Below, in pieces: positions 37,105 to 47,045 of a stretch of 56,475 nt of DNA. Origin of the DNA: an uncultured Candidatus Actinomarina sp. GTDB lineage: Bacteria; Actinomycetota; Acidimicrobiia; Actinomarinales; Actinomarinaceae. A program made the position numbers and the translations under genes. Within the stretch, counting starts at the first letter, position 1, and the number at the start of each line of letters is the position of its first letter. Below the pieces are notes generated by a model. It ran no database searches. It was not told where the DNA came from and worked only from the letters and a program-made list of their open reading frames with translations. Location of the stretch: assembly GCA_902626065.1 (NCBI GenBank), contig CACODT010000001.1, positions 285,728 to 342,202 on the forward strand. The letters are read 5' to 3'.

Positions 37105-38682
37105 TTAGCCTCCGAACGCTTTAGAAACCAAAGCAATCACTGCATCATTTGTTGCTCCAAATATGAGCTTAGGAAAAACTCCTATTAAAACTGTAAGTAT
37201 TACCAAAGGTATCCATGCAACAAGCTCATAATTATCAGCATCGTGTAATTCTTGATCTAGCCATTCGTCTTTTGGCTCACCAAGGTTTACTCTTTGAAGC
37301 ATCCATAATAAGTATCCAGCTGTTAAAACAGTACCAACTGCACCAGCCACCATGGATGACCTAAAGATCATAACATTCAATCCAGGTAATGGATTGTAAG
37401 CACCTAATAAAGCCATAAACTCTCCCCAAAATCCTGCGAGTCCAGGAAGTCCAAGAGAAGCCATTGCTGTGAATGCCAAGATTGCTCCTGTTTTTGGAAG
37501 GAGTTTCATGTTTCCGCCCAATCTTCCCATATCTCTTGTGTGATAAGTATGAGCCATTGAACCAGAGACGAAGAATAGTAATCCTGTGATAATTCCATGA
37601 GCTACCATTCCGATCATCGCTGCATTTATGCCTATAGAAGTAAGAGAAGAAATACCAAGCATTACAAAGCCCATATGTCCTACTGAGGAAAATGCAATCA
37701 ATCTTTTTAAATCAGTTTGTGCCAAACAGGCTAAAGATCCATAAATAATTCCAATTGCAGAGAGAATTGCAATTGCGGGTGCCCATGTGACAGCCTGATC
37801 AGGCAATATTGGTAGTGCAATTCTTACAAAACCATAAGATCCTAGTTTTAATAAAATCGCGGCCAATAAAACAGAACCAACCGTTGGTGCTGCAGTATGA
37901 GCATCTGGAAGCCAGGTATGTAATGGCCACATTGGAACTTTTACAGCAAAACCTAAGAATAAAACTGCAAAAACTAAAGTTGCAAATGTTCCAGAGAACG
38001 CTCCATTTGTTCCAAGCTCAATTAATTCTGGAATACTAAATGTTCTATTGCCCCTAAAATATAATCCTAAGAATCCAAGAAGCATAAATGCAGATCCAAA
38101 AAGAGTAAATACAAAAAATTTAATACTTGCGTAAAGTCTTGTCTCAATATCATTTTTCAGACCTGCAACACTTCTTATGGTTTTATCTCCCCAGATTCCA
38201 ATCATGAAATACATTGGAAGCAGAACTAGTTCAAAGAATACAAAGAATAAAATTAAATCAAGAGCTACGAATGTTCCATTCATACCTGTTTCTAAGATTA
38301 GGATTAGTGACATCATCCCCTTAGCGTTTTTAGGTTCTGGTAGATGTTCAAAAGAATAAATTATTGCAAGTACTGAAATGAATGTTGATAGTAGCAATAA
38401 TGGAAGGGATATACCGTCAATTCCAATTTCGTAATTTGAATTTATGCTACTTATCCAAGATACTTTCATCCCAAGTTGAAGTGTTGATGCATCATTAAAA
38501 TTAAATTGTATCGCAACCAATAAACTCACGACAAATGTAAATAAAGCAGAACCTAAAGTTACCAATTTTATGAGAAGCTCTTGTTTCTTTGGAATCAAAA
38601 ATATGATTATTGCAGTTATTAGTGGAAAAAAAACTACAATACTTAAACCTAATCCATTGTTTAAAAAAGATAAACTATTCAA
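37105..38682 (-). CDS. nuoM: NADH-quinone oxidoreductase subunit M
   Basis: This is an antiporter-like subunit of complex I with 525 residues and about 14 helices. Diagnostic parts are FFELVLLPMYFMIGIWG (helix-5 Glu), PMWPLHTWLPDAHTAAPTVG and RLIAFSSVGHMGFVMLG. It lies between nuoL and nuoN with small gaps of 16-17 bases. Confidence 0.96.
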   Translation of the reverse strand: MNSLSFLNNGLGLSIVVFFPLITAIIIFLIPKKQELLIKLVTLGSALFTFVVSLLVAIQFNFNDASTLQLGMKVSWISSINSNYEIGIDGISLPLLLLSTFISVLAIIYSFEHLPEPKNAKGMMSLILILETGMNGTFVALDLILFFVFFELVLLPMYFMIGIWGDKTIRSVAGLKNDIETRLYASIKFFVFTLFGSAFMLLGFLGLYFRGNRTFSIPELIELGTNGAFSGTFATLVFAVLFLGFAVKVPMWPLHTWLPDAHTAAPTVGSVLLAAILLKLGSYGFVRIALPILPDQAVTWAPAIAILSAIGIIYGSLACLAQTDLKRLIAFSSVGHMGFVMLGISSLTSIGINAAMIGMVAHGIITGLLFFVSGSMAHTYHTRDMGRLGGNMKLLPKTGAILAFTAMASLGLPGLAGFWGEFMALLGAYNPLPGLNVMIFRSSMVAGAVGTVLTAGYLLWMLQRVNLGEPKDEWLDQELHDADNYELVAWIPLVILTVLIGVFPKLIFGATNDAVIALVSKAFGG

Positions 38683-38698
38683 TACGTCCCACTCTCTC

Positions 38699-40717
38699 TC
38701 ATAACACTAACAAAACTATCAAGCTAATAACCACTACTCCCGTTAAAAAATACATAATATATTGTTGGGTTTTTCCTGTCTGAATTAGCTTAACTTTACT
38801 ACCAATGACATCCGTACCCGTTGAGGATAAATTCAAGGCTTTATCGATACCGCCCTGATCAAGATTATTATAAACAATACCGCCGGCTTTAGAAGCTGTT
38901 ACACCTACACCATTAACAAACCTATCAAGTAAATTCGTGTTGAAAGAATCAACTAGCCTTGCAATAGTTATTTTTACCGGATCAACAATGAACTTAAAAT
39001 AAAATAAATCTAAATAATATTTATTTTCTAAAACTTTCCAAATTGGTTTAATTTTTATTTTTTGGTCGCCTTCAATCGCTTTACCTGAGAATTTATAAAC
39101 ATAATAAGCAAGACCAATACCTAAAATACCCGCAGTAAAACCACTAAACATTGCAACCAAATCAAATGATTCAGGATGGTATTCGACAATCGCAGTTTTT
39201 CTTGTTGTAACCCATTTCGTAAAACCTGTATAAACACCAGGTATATTGACCCAACCAGCAACAATCGCAAAACCTGATAGTGTGATGAGAGGTATTGTCA
39301 TCATGCGATCTGATTCGTGTGGATGTCCATGTCCACGATATTCACCATAAAAAGTTAACAAGACTGCTCTTGTCATATAAAAAGCCGTAATAAAAGCACC
39401 TAAGACAGATACGATAAAATAAAAGTTATGACCTTCGTGGTTTAGTGATGCAAGAATTTCATCTTTAGAGAAAAAACCCGCCAATGGAGGCAGTCCAGCA
39501 AGTGCAATAGTTCCAATTATAAAAGTTGTGAAAGTTCGAGGCATCTCTTTTCTCAAACCACCCATTTCTGACATATTATTTGTATGAACAGCATGAATAA
39601 CAGAACCTGCTCCTAAGAATAAAAGAGCTTTAAAAAATGCATGAGTCCAAAGATGAAATAAGCCAGCTGTATAAGCTCCTGATCCCATCGCAGTCACCAT
39701 ATAACCAAGTTGGCTAACAGTAGAGTAAGCGAGTACCTTTTTAAGATCATCTTGAACAACCGCTACAAGTCCTGCCCCAAGAAGCGTAATAACACCAAAA
39801 AGAAGAACGACATCAAGGGCTTGAGACGCCATACCTTGATAGAAAGGAAACATTCTGCCAAGTAAATAAACTCCCGCAGTAACCATTGTTGCAGCATGCA
39901 TCAAAGCCGAAACTGGAGTTGGTCCAGCCATAGCGTCTGGTAACCAAACGTGTAGTGGAAATTGAGCACTTTTACCCATCGCTCCTATAAAAAGAAGAAC
40001 ACCTCCTAAATAAGCAACCGTTTTTATTTCTGAATAATCATGAGTTGATTGATACAAAATCTCAGAGATTCTCATAGTTTTTGTTGATAATGCCAAAACA
40101 ATAATTCCTATCATTAAACCAATATCAGCAATCTTATTTGTAATAAACGCCTTCATAGCTGCTGAAGAGTTTTCTTTCTTCTCCCAATAATGGCCAATCA
40201 ATAGATAAGAACAAACACCTACTAATTCCCACCCAATCAATAATTGAAGAAGTGTTGGAGATGAGACAAGAACTAGCATGCTCCCAGCAAATAAAGTTAA
40301 AGAGGTAAAAAAGAAAGTATATCTAATTTCTCCCTTCATGTAGTTAGTGGCGTATATAAAAACTAACGAAGCAACTGTACCTACTACAAAATACATCATT
40401 ATAGATAATCCATCAACGACCCAACCAAATTCAAGATCAAACGTCCCTATGCTTCCAACGTTTATGAAAAACTCATTCGCTATACCTTTGGTTGCATGTT
40501 GAAAAAGTAATGTTGAACTATATATGAATATAAACAAGACAGTTCCCAAAGCTATTTCTGCCCCTTTTAACGGAAGATATTTTCCAAAAAAAGTAATTAA
40601 CAGTGCTGATATAAATGGCAAAATGACAATCAGCCAAGCAAATTCAGCGATCACTCCTCCATCGGTATATTCAGGTTGGCCCTCAGCAAATAAATTTACT
40701 AAATAAATATTTACCAT
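38699..40717 (-). CDS. nuoL: NADH-quinone oxidoreductase subunit L
   Basis: NuoL is the distal proton pump with the long lateral helix. The 672 residues include LIGWELVGVCSYLLIGHYWE, FPLHVWLPDAMAGPTPVSAL and VLAYSTVSQLGYMVTAMGSG, and a C-terminal extension of about 150 residues with a last hydrophobic helix, the expected layout. It overlaps nuoK by seven bases. Confidence 0.96.
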   Translation of the reverse strand: MVNIYLVNLFAEGQPEYTDGGVIAEFAWLIVILPFISALLITFFGKYLPLKGAEIALGTVLFIFIYSSTLLFQHATKGIANEFFINVGSIGTFDLEFGWVVDGLSIMMYFVVGTVASLVFIYATNYMKGEIRYTFFFTSLTLFAGSMLVLVSSPTLLQLLIGWELVGVCSYLLIGHYWEKKENSSAAMKAFITNKIADIGLMIGIIVLALSTKTMRISEILYQSTHDYSEIKTVAYLGGVLLFIGAMGKSAQFPLHVWLPDAMAGPTPVSALMHAATMVTAGVYLLGRMFPFYQGMASQALDVVLLFGVITLLGAGLVAVVQDDLKKVLAYSTVSQLGYMVTAMGSGAYTAGLFHLWTHAFFKALLFLGAGSVIHAVHTNNMSEMGGLRKEMPRTFTTFIIGTIALAGLPPLAGFFSKDEILASLNHEGHNFYFIVSVLGAFITAFYMTRAVLLTFYGEYRGHGHPHESDRMMTIPLITLSGFAIVAGWVNIPGVYTGFTKWVTTRKTAIVEYHPESFDLVAMFSGFTAGILGIGLAYYVYKFSGKAIEGDQKIKIKPIWKVLENKYYLDLFYFKFIVDPVKITIARLVDSFNTNLLDRFVNGVGVTASKAGGIVYNNLDQGGIDKALNLSSTGTDVIGSKVKLIQTGKTQQYIMYFLTGVVVISLIVLLVL

Positions 40718-41016
40718 TTCATTAAATCAAATTCATTTATATTGGCAGTTTCTCTATTTCTAAACAGCATTAACACAATTGCAAGGCCAATTCCAACTTC
40801 TGCTGCAGCTACAGTAATTATAAAAATTGAAAATATCTGTCCATTCAACATGACGTCTGATAAAAGTGCATTAAAAGCAACAAAATTTATATTTACAGAA
40901 TTTAGAATAAGTTCGATAGATAATAGAACCATTACTGCATTTCTACGAACTAATATTCCATATATCCCAATTGAAAATAAAGCCGCTGCAGCAATCAATA
41001 TTGGTTGAATACTCAT
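40711..41016 (-). CDS. nuoK: NADH-quinone oxidoreductase subunit K
   Basis: This small membrane subunit of complex I has 101 residues and three hydrophobic helices. LFSIGIYGILVRRNAVMVLL and SIELILNSVNINFVAF carry the conserved glutamate, with a second glutamate in TVAAAEVGIGLAI. Its ATG overlaps nuoJ by four bases. Confidence 0.96.
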   Translation of the reverse strand: MSIQPILIAAAALFSIGIYGILVRRNAVMVLLSIELILNSVNINFVAFNALLSDVMLNGQIFSIFIITVAAAEVGIGLAIVLMLFRNRETANINEFDLMKW

Positions 41017-41531
41017 ATCTGATCCTCATCAATTAATGCATTATCTTTTCGTGCTAATGTAATTCCTCCAATTAGCGCACCTAATAGCACAAATGAAACA
41101 AGTTCAAATGGGAAAACAAATCTGCTCAATAAAATTTCACCAAGAAGTTTGGTTGATGTTCCCTCACTAATCACCACGGTTGAGTCAAAAGTTTGTATGA
41201 GTATAAAGGTAAAAATTCCGAAAATTGAGAGTGATAATAAGGCTGCAAATATTTTATTTTTATCATTATCTAATTCTGCATTTGGACCAAGTGGTGCTCT
41301 AGTAATCATGACTCCAAAGAGAAATAGAACGATAACTGCTCCTATATAAACAAGTATAAGAACTAAGGCAACAAATTCAGCTGCCAACAAAATAAACAAA
41401 ATAGCAGTAGTTGCTAACGTGAAAACTAAAAATATCGCAGCATGTATGACATTCGATGTTGTTACAACTTTTATTCCGCTTAATAGTAGAACCAAAAGAA
41501 GAAAGTATGAAATTATATCTAAGGTTTCCAT
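41013..41531 (-). CDS. nuoJ: NADH-quinone oxidoreductase subunit J
   Basis: This membrane subunit of complex I has 172 residues and about five helices. The conserved third-helix block LAAEFVALVLILVYIGAVIV and LFLFGVMI are clear. It overlaps nuoI by one base and nuoK by four. Confidence 0.94.
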   Translation of the reverse strand: METLDIISYFLLLVLLLSGIKVVTTSNVIHAAIFLVFTLATTAILFILLAAEFVALVLILVYIGAVIVLFLFGVMITRAPLGPNAELDNDKNKIFAALLSLSIFGIFTFILIQTFDSTVVISEGTSTKLLGEILLSRFVFPFELVSFVLLGALIGGITLARKDNALIDEDQI

Positions 41532-42310
41532 TAGCTTTCTAGGCTAGGACTTTGAGGGACAGTCTTTAACCATTCATCAAGTCTTTCTTTGTCATGCAAC
41601 ATATCTCCCATTGCAAACTCAGAATATTCATATTCCGGGGACCAAAATAATGCATCAAAAGGACACACTTCTACACAGATTCCACAATACATACATAAAG
41701 CGTAATCAATATCGAATCTATCCAGGACTGCTCTACTTCTTTGACGACCACCTGGTTTTGAAGGTGGCTGTAACTCTTTATGTCCTTCGATATATATACA
41801 CCAGTCAGGACAAGATCTAGCACAAAGCATACAGCTTGTGCATGCTTCTTCATCGAGTGCAATGACTCCCCTTGTTCTGGGCGCTAAGATTTCCTTTTCA
41901 AATGGATAATTAACATTTGGATTTTCAAAAAAAGGTAATAATGTTTTAAACATATTTACAACAACTATTTTCATCCCAATTAAAAATCCGGGAACTTTTG
42001 GTTTGAAAGACTTCTCTTCTTCTGGCTGAGTTACTGTTGTTATCTTTTTAGGTTCAACAATTGTTTCCACAACTTCCTCGGCCACTGGTGTTTCCACGAC
42101 TTCCTCGGCCACTGGTGTTTCCACGACTTCCTCGGCCACTGGTGTAGCATTTTCTATTGGTACTACATCAATAATCTTTGGTATCTTTTGTATGATGGTT
42201 GGTTTTGACTCTCCTTTTAATTCTGCAATTGCTTGTTTAATTGAAATACCAAGTGCCTTTGCTCTTTTTTCAGCAGTGGCTATCAATAAATGTTCGGGCA
42301 TATTTACCAT
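41531..42310 (-). CDS. nuoI: NADH-quinone oxidoreductase subunit I with an N-terminal extension and repeats
   Basis: NuoI carries two [4Fe-4S] clusters that pass electrons toward NuoB. The ferredoxin domain has [15 protein letters not shown] and [16 protein letters not shown]. Before it lies an unusual extension of about 105 residues: a small helical module (residues 4-34, [20 protein letters not shown] and on), then a Pro/Val/Glu-rich linker with three nine-residue repeats (PVAEEVVET type) encoded by an exact 27-base tandem repeat. Bacterial NuoI is usually about 160-210 residues. Confidence 0.95.
   Translation of the reverse strand: MVNMPEHLLIATAEKRAKALGISIKQAIAELKGESKPTIIQKIPKIIDVVPIENATPVAEEVVETPVAEEVVETPVAEEVVETIVEPKKITTVTQPEEEKSFKPKVPGFLIGMKIVVVNMFKTLLPFFENPNVNYPFEKEILAPRTRGVIALDEEACTSCMLCARSCPDWCIYIEGHKELQPPSKPGGRQRSRAVLDRFDIDYALCMYCGICVEVCPFDALFWSPEYEYSEFAMGDMLHDKERLDEWLKTVPQSPSLES
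42063..42143. repeat. Three tandem 27-base repeats inside nuoI
   Basis: Three consecutive 27-base units (42063-42089, 42090-42116, 42117-42143) differ at a single base, A or G in the CCAC(A/G)AC segment. They encode three near-identical nine-residue blocks in the NuoI linker. Near-identity at third codon positions points to recent duplication or ongoing slippage. Confidence 0.95.
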
Positions 42311-43291
42311 TTAAAACACAACTTTCATTATGGATGTAGCCATTATATTCAAAAGTGACAGAGGAATTAAAACTTTCCAAGCTAGTGTTTGAAGTTGATC
42401 TTCCCTAAACCTTGGAAATGACCAACGAACAACAACTAATAAAAAGACTAAACCAAATGTTTTACCAAGCATTACTAATGGACCATAAAAGTTAACCCAT
42501 TCAGTTGGTAAAAAAGGAAAATGATAGCCCCCGAGAAAAATTGTTGCAGCGATTGCACACATTACAAAAAGATTGATATATTCAGATATATAAAATATTA
42601 AAAATCTAATTCCAGAATATTCTGTCATGAATCCCATTACTAATTCAGATTCACCAATTGGCATATCAAATGGAGTTCTCATCATCTCCGCAGTAGCTGC
42701 AATCATAAAAATGGCAAATGCTAATCCTTGGCCAGCAATGATGAAGGGGAAACCAAATTCTATTTGTTTTTCTACTATTCCAACAGTAGACATGGTCTCT
42801 GCCTGTATTACAACTCCAACAACAGATAATATTAAAGGCAACTCATATGCGATTAACTGACCTGCTGCTCTCAAACCACCCATAAGTGAGAATTTATTTG
42901 CTGATGACCATCCTGCAGTTAAAACTCCGATTGTAGATATAGAGCTAATTGCTAATAAGAAAAATACACCCAACTCCAGATCTCTAACTATAAGGGTTGG
43001 GCTTAGTGGAATAATTGTGAACAGACCCATAACAGCAGCTATAACCCATGCAGGTGCCCATTTAAAGACAGGCTCATCTACTTCGTCTGGAATAATTGTT
43101 TCTTTTTGAAGATATTTTGTAGCCGCAGCTAATGGAAAAATAAACCCTCTTAATCCAACATGTAATGGGCCTGGTCTTCTTTGCATCCAAGCAGATCCCT
43201 TTACATCAAGTAAGGTGCAAGCCAAAGCCATTGCAGGTGCAATCGCCAATACAATACCAACTTTAATTAATAACTCTGTACTAAAACTCAC
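42311..43291 (-). CDS. nuoH: NADH-quinone oxidoreductase subunit H
   Basis: NuoH forms much of the quinone-binding chamber. The 326 residues have about eight helices with MQRRPGPLHVGLRGFIFPLA, AGWSSANKFSLMGGLRAAGQ, MMRTPFDMPIGESELVMGFM and RWSFPRFREDQL, all canonical. In full 14-gene operons nuoE, nuoF and nuoG would lie between nuoD and nuoH; here the nuoD stop overlaps the nuoH start region directly. Confidence 0.96.
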   Translation of the reverse strand: MSFSTELLIKVGIVLAIAPAMALACTLLDVKGSAWMQRRPGPLHVGLRGFIFPLAAATKYLQKETIIPDEVDEPVFKWAPAWVIAAVMGLFTIIPLSPTLIVRDLELGVFFLLAISSISTIGVLTAGWSSANKFSLMGGLRAAGQLIAYELPLILSVVGVVIQAETMSTVGIVEKQIEFGFPFIIAGQGLAFAIFMIAATAEMMRTPFDMPIGESELVMGFMTEYSGIRFLIFYISEYINLFVMCAIAATIFLGGYHFPFLPTEWVNFYGPLVMLGKTFGLVFLLVVVRWSFPRFREDQLQTLAWKVLIPLSLLNIMATSIMKVVF

Positions 43292-44484
43292 CTATCAACA
43301 TCTCCTAATACAAAATCTAAGCTTCCCATTATTGCTATTAAGTCTGGCAGCAATGCTCCTTCTAGCATAACTGGAAGTATCGAAATATTACTAAAAGAAG
43401 CTGTTCTTATTTTTAGTCTATAAGGGCCAAGTCCTCCTTCAGATATGATGTAATAACCCATCTCTCCTTTTGGATTTTCTGCACGAACATACGTTTGGCC
43501 TTTAGGAACTTTAATCACTTTTGGTACTTTTGATTGAATTGGTCCTGATGGCATAGAATCTATTGCTTGTAAAATAATTTTCGCTGATTCTCTCATTTCT
43601 GCAGTTCTTACATACCATCGATCATAACAATCGCCATTTTGACCAATCGGTATATCAAAATCAAAATTATCATAAGGTAAATAATCTGAGTATTTTCTTA
43701 AGTCAAAAGGAACTCCCGATGCTCTTAAAATCGGTCCTGATACTCCAAATTCCTCAGCAACTTCTTTTGTAAGAATTCCTACATTTTTTGTCCTTGCTTT
43801 AAAAACTTCATTTCCACCTATTAAATTTTCAAATCTCTCAACTGCTTCTAATACTTTCTCCATTGCAATTTTTGTATCATGATAAAAACCAGCTGGAAGA
43901 TCTTGAATATCCTTCTTAGTAGTAGGACCAGCTCCTGCTGCAGGCTTTACTCCTCCAATTCGATTAAAGTTTGGATGAAATCTTCCTCCAGTAACTGATT
44001 CAAGTAAATCAAGTACTCTCTCTCTATCTTCCATAGCAAGAAAAAGTGGAGTTAATGCTCCAATCTCTAAAGGAAAAGCTCCATTAAAAACAAAGTGTGA
44101 TGAAATTCTCGCCATTTCTGTCAAAATTAGCCGAATATACTGAGCTCTTTCTGGAACTTCTATCTCCATAAGTTTTTCTGCACCAGCAATAAAAGGTATC
44201 TCGTTTGCAAATCCTGAGACCCAGTCAATTCTATTAACAAGAGTTGTGACCTGTGGGTAAGTTCTCACTTCAGCCAGTTTCTCATAACCTCTATGCATGT
44301 AACCTAAAACAGGTTCAACATTGTATATTTTTTCACCATTTACCTTTGCTACCAATCTTAAAACACCGTGAGTAGATGGGTGTTGAGGTCCAATATTTAA
44401 AGTCATATCTTCAGTTTCAATTTCAACTGATACAGAGGCTTCAGATAAAAAAGGTAAATTGTTTGGATCCATAGTTGTTGCCAT
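43288..44484 (-). CDS. nuoD: NADH-quinone oxidoreductase subunit D
   Basis: NuoD is the 49-kDa quinone-site subunit related to NiFe hydrogenase large subunits. The 398 residues include LNIGPQHPSTHGVLRLVAKV, GYMHRGYEKLAE and the conserved C-terminus IMGSLDFVLGDVDR. It overlaps nuoH by four bases, and its start overlaps nuoC by one base. Confidence 0.97.
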   Translation of the reverse strand: MATTMDPNNLPFLSEASVSVEIETEDMTLNIGPQHPSTHGVLRLVAKVNGEKIYNVEPVLGYMHRGYEKLAEVRTYPQVTTLVNRIDWVSGFANEIPFIAGAEKLMEIEVPERAQYIRLILTEMARISSHFVFNGAFPLEIGALTPLFLAMEDRERVLDLLESVTGGRFHPNFNRIGGVKPAAGAGPTTKKDIQDLPAGFYHDTKIAMEKVLEAVERFENLIGGNEVFKARTKNVGILTKEVAEEFGVSGPILRASGVPFDLRKYSDYLPYDNFDFDIPIGQNGDCYDRWYVRTAEMRESAKIILQAIDSMPSGPIQSKVPKVIKVPKGQTYVRAENPKGEMGYYIISEGGLGPYRLKIRTASFSNISILPVMLEGALLPDLIAIMGSLDFVLGDVDR

Positions 44485-45041
44485 TATTTTTCCTCTTCAG
44501 TGGCTACTTTATCTTCTGGCATAGCTTCAACATCTACATCACCAGGCCATGGTTTCACTTCCCTACTTATTAGTTCAAAAGACTTTAAGAGTGGGTTTCC
44601 CTCATAACCATCTGGTAAATATAGTTTTTTTAAATTTGGATGATTTAAAAAATTAATACCAAACATTTCATACGCCTCTCTTTCATGCCAATCTGCCCCT
44701 CTGTAGACAGGCGTGAGAGATTCTATATCAGGAATTTCTTTGGAAATATTTGTAGATATAATCACGAGATTATTTGAATCAGTTTGTGATAAACATGACA
44801 TTATTTCAAACATTGGAGTTACTTGTTCTTTAGGAGGATCTCCAACTGCAACTTCGTTATCCCAGTCAACTGCGGATAACCAATTAAAAAAATTAAGTTT
44901 AAATTCATTTTTTAATATCTCGTGTGCTTCAACCCAGTTTTTAGGTTGAACATTTATTTTTACAGTATCGAATTCAAAAGTTGTTTTTGTAAATTTTAAT
45001 TTGATCGAGTTAAAAAATTCATTTATTTCAGACTGGCTCAA
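44484..45041 (-). CDS. nuoC: NADH-quinone oxidoreductase subunit C
   Basis: NuoC is the 30-kDa subunit that packs against NuoD. Diagnostic segments are [31 protein letters not shown] and [20 protein letters not shown]. Two starts are possible. An ATG at 45075-45077 has no Shine-Dalgarno element and overlaps nuoB by 50 bases. A TTG at 45039-45041 follows GGAGAGAGAAAGACA and overlaps by only 14; I prefer the TTG. Confidence 0.93.
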   Translation of the reverse strand: MSQSEINEFFNSIKLKFTKTTFEFDTVKINVQPKNWVEAHEILKNEFKLNFFNWLSAVDWDNEVAVGDPPKEQVTPMFEIMSCLSQTDSNNLVIISTNISKEIPDIESLTPVYRGADWHEREAYEMFGINFLNHPNLKKLYLPDGYEGNPLLKSFELISREVKPWPGDVDVEAMPEDKVATEEEK

Positions 45042-45525
45042 TGTCTTTCTCTCTCCATTTAGTTTTAATATCTTCATTTTTTATTTTTTTCTGCAACAGT
45101 ACGATTCCTTCTTGTAAAGCTTCTGGTCTTGGAGGACAACCAGGAACATAAACATCCACAGGTATAAGCTGATCTACACCTTTTGTAACAGAATATGAAT
45201 CCCAATATGGCCCACCACTATTTGAACATGAACCCATCGAAATAACATATTTAGGTTCAGGCATTTGGTCATAGAGTCTTTTGACTGCAGGAGCCATTTT
45301 ATCCGTAACTGTTCCCGCTACAACCATTAGATCTGCTTGACGTGGAGATGCAGGTAGTGGGATTATACCTAACCTCATAAAATCATGTCTAGGCCCACTT
45401 GTAGCCATTACCTCAATCGCGCAACATGCAAGTCCGAATTGAAAATACCACATATCGTAAGCTCTAGCCCAATTTAAAACTTTGGAAATTGGTTTAGGGA
45501 TTCCGAATTTTTCAATTACTCCCAT
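45028..45525 (-). CDS. nuoB: NADH-quinone oxidoreductase subunit B
   Basis: NuoB holds the terminal [4Fe-4S] cluster N2 that reduces quinone. The 165 residues contain [12 protein letters not shown] (tandem cysteines), [19 protein letters not shown] and [16 protein letters not shown], supplying the cluster ligands. The ATG overlaps the nuoA stop by ten bases, with AAGGA nine bases upstream. Confidence 0.97.
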   Translation of the reverse strand: MGVIEKFGIPKPISKVLNWARAYDMWYFQFGLACCAIEVMATSGPRHDFMRLGIIPLPASPRQADLMVVAGTVTDKMAPAVKRLYDQMPEPKYVISMGSCSNSGGPYWDSYSVTKGVDQLIPVDVYVPGCPPRPEALQEGIVLLQKKIKNEDIKTKWREKDIEPV

Positions 45526-45881
45526 TTCAAAACATCCTTACGAATTGCATATATAAGTCCGATTAACAATATAAATATAAAAATAAACATTTCAATTAAA
45601 CCAAAATAACCAAGATTTTCCAGATTTAAAGCCCATGGAAAAATGAATACAGCCTCTACATCAAAAATAACAAATAACAGACCAAAAATATAATACCTTA
45701 CATATGTTTGGCTCCAACCCCCGCCTACAGGATCCACTCCACATTCATAAGATTTTAGTTTTTCAGGTGTTGGTTTTTTTGGACTTAATAGCGAAGAAAT
45801 AGATATAAAAACCAAGAACAAAAACATTCCTAGTCCTAACATTGACCCAACGGTCACATAGTCTTGAAAATAAGAAATCAT
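45516..45881 (-). CDS. nuoA: NADH-quinone oxidoreductase subunit A
   Basis: This is a small membrane subunit (121 residues, three helices) at the quinone end of complex I. The loop [20 protein letters not shown] and [19 protein letters not shown] are diagnostic. It is the first gene of the operon. The minus strand reads TAAAAT, six bases, then the ATG, suggesting a leaderless transcript. Confidence 0.96.
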   Translation of the reverse strand: MISYFQDYVTVGSMLGLGMFLFLVFISISSLLSPKKPTPEKLKSYECGVDPVGGGWSQTYVRYYIFGLLFVIFDVEAVFIFPWALNLENLGYFGLIEMFIFIFILLIGLIYAIRKDVLKWE

Positions 45882-45887
45882 ATTATA

Positions 45888-45893
45888 ATTTTA
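45888..45893 (-). promoter_or_regulatory. -10 hexamer TAAAAT, six bases before the nuoA ATG
   Basis: On the minus strand TAAAAT at 45888-45893 is followed by six bases (TATAAT) and the ATG at 45879-45881. No Shine-Dalgarno element is present. This is the likely promoter of the whole nuoA-to-midA operon. A clear -35 element is not seen. Confidence 0.5.
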
Positions 45894-45921
45894 GTATGCT
45901 CATAAAAAGTTTAGTTTTATT

Positions 45922-45951
45922 TTGAACTTCAGTGGAATTGTTTTGTAATAT
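45922..45951 (+). promoter_or_regulatory. Predicted leaderless promoter of the gene at 45958
   Basis: TTGAAC (45922-45927) is 18 bases from TAATAT (45946-45951), which is followed by six T and then the ATG at 45958. Transcription would start at the ATG. There is no Shine-Dalgarno element. The promoter is back to back with that of nuoA in a 76-base gap. Confidence 0.68.
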
Positions 45952-45957
45952 TTTTTT

Positions 45958-47043
45958 ATGGATAATTATCAGAAATACCTAAATTCACCTAATTTAACAG
46001 ATTTAATAAAACTACTAGTTAACAAGGTTTGTAACGAAAGTATTTATAGAGAAAATCAAAATCTAGTTTTAAAAAAACTCGAAAATTCAATGAAAAAGAT
46101 TAATTTCATTCTGGTTGATGGTCTTGGTAGTAGAAATATCGAAAATCTTGAAAATCTGTTTACGATAAATCAAACTGAAGAAATTGTATCTACGTTTCCA
46201 AGCTCAACAAGTGTAGCTTTAGGTTCGATAAATTTTGCATCTAAGCCATTAGAAAATGGCCTAATCGGATATTATCACTTTGATAGGAATTTAGATCAAC
46301 TTATAAATACTTTAAATTGGAAAGGATCAGAAAATTACTTAAAAGAAAATGATTTTTTTTCTAGTCAAAAGTCAATATGGGAAACTTTCAATGAAAGAGA
46401 TATAAACTTTAACGTAATCCAACCAAAGAATCTTCTGAATACATCTCTATCAAATCACATTTATAGAAATGCTAATTTAATAGGTTATGAAAATTTACTT
46501 GAACTGGAAGATATTTTTTCACTTCCTGAAGTTATAGATAGTCCGTTCAATTATCTCTATTACCCAGTAATAGATGTAGCAGCTCATGTATATGGTACGA
46601 ATAGTGACGAATGGAACTTAGAAGTTTCAAAATTCTCAGAATTTTTATCAAAGATTACTAATAATGAAACTAATAGGTACACATGTATTACTGCCGACCA
46701 TGGAGTAGTAAATATTAATGAGAAAAATAAATATAAACTTGAGTACGATGAATCAGTAAAAATTTATGGAGATCAAAGATCAGTTTATATAAATGGGGAT
46801 ATTGAAAAGATTCAATATATTTTTAAAGATATCCCCGGATATTTTTTAAATGATAATCAGAAAGAAAGTCTTTTAGGACTTCCTGAAACTGATGAATTAA
46901 AAAACTTTTTCCCAGATCAAATATTTTTATTAGATGATGAAACTATAGTTTTTCCTAATCACTTAAGTGCAAATTTAAAAGGATACCATGGAGGTTTATC
47001 AAGTTTGGAAATCTTTATACCGTTGATTGAGATTGTAAATTAG
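45958..47043 (+). CDS. Alkaline-phosphatase-superfamily phosphodiesterase-like protein
   Basis: The 361 residues carry superfamily metal-site motifs: FILVDGLGSRN (first Asp, about residue 54), STFPSSTSVALGSI (nucleophile Ser/Thr region), IDVAAHVYG, ITADHGVVNI and a late HGG in GYHGGLSSLEIFIPL. This is the layout of type I phosphodiesterase/nucleotide pyrophosphatase proteins. No signal peptide is visible, so the enzyme is probably cytoplasmic. Its substrate is unknown. Confidence 0.83.
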   Translation: MDNYQKYLNSPNLTDLIKLLVNKVCNESIYRENQNLVLKKLENSMKKINFILVDGLGSRNIENLENLFTINQTEEIVSTFPSSTSVALGSINFASKPLENGLIGYYHFDRNLDQLINTLNWKGSENYLKENDFFSSQKSIWETFNERDINFNVIQPKNLLNTSLSNHIYRNANLIGYENLLELEDIFSLPEVIDSPFNYLYYPVIDVAAHVYGTNSDEWNLEVSKFSEFLSKITNNETNRYTCITADHGVVNINEKNKYKLEYDESVKIYGDQRSVYINGDIEKIQYIFKDIPGYFLNDNQKESLLGLPETDELKNFFPDQIFLLDDETIVFPNHLSANLKGYHGGLSSLEIFIPLIEIVN

Positions 47044-47045
47044 CT

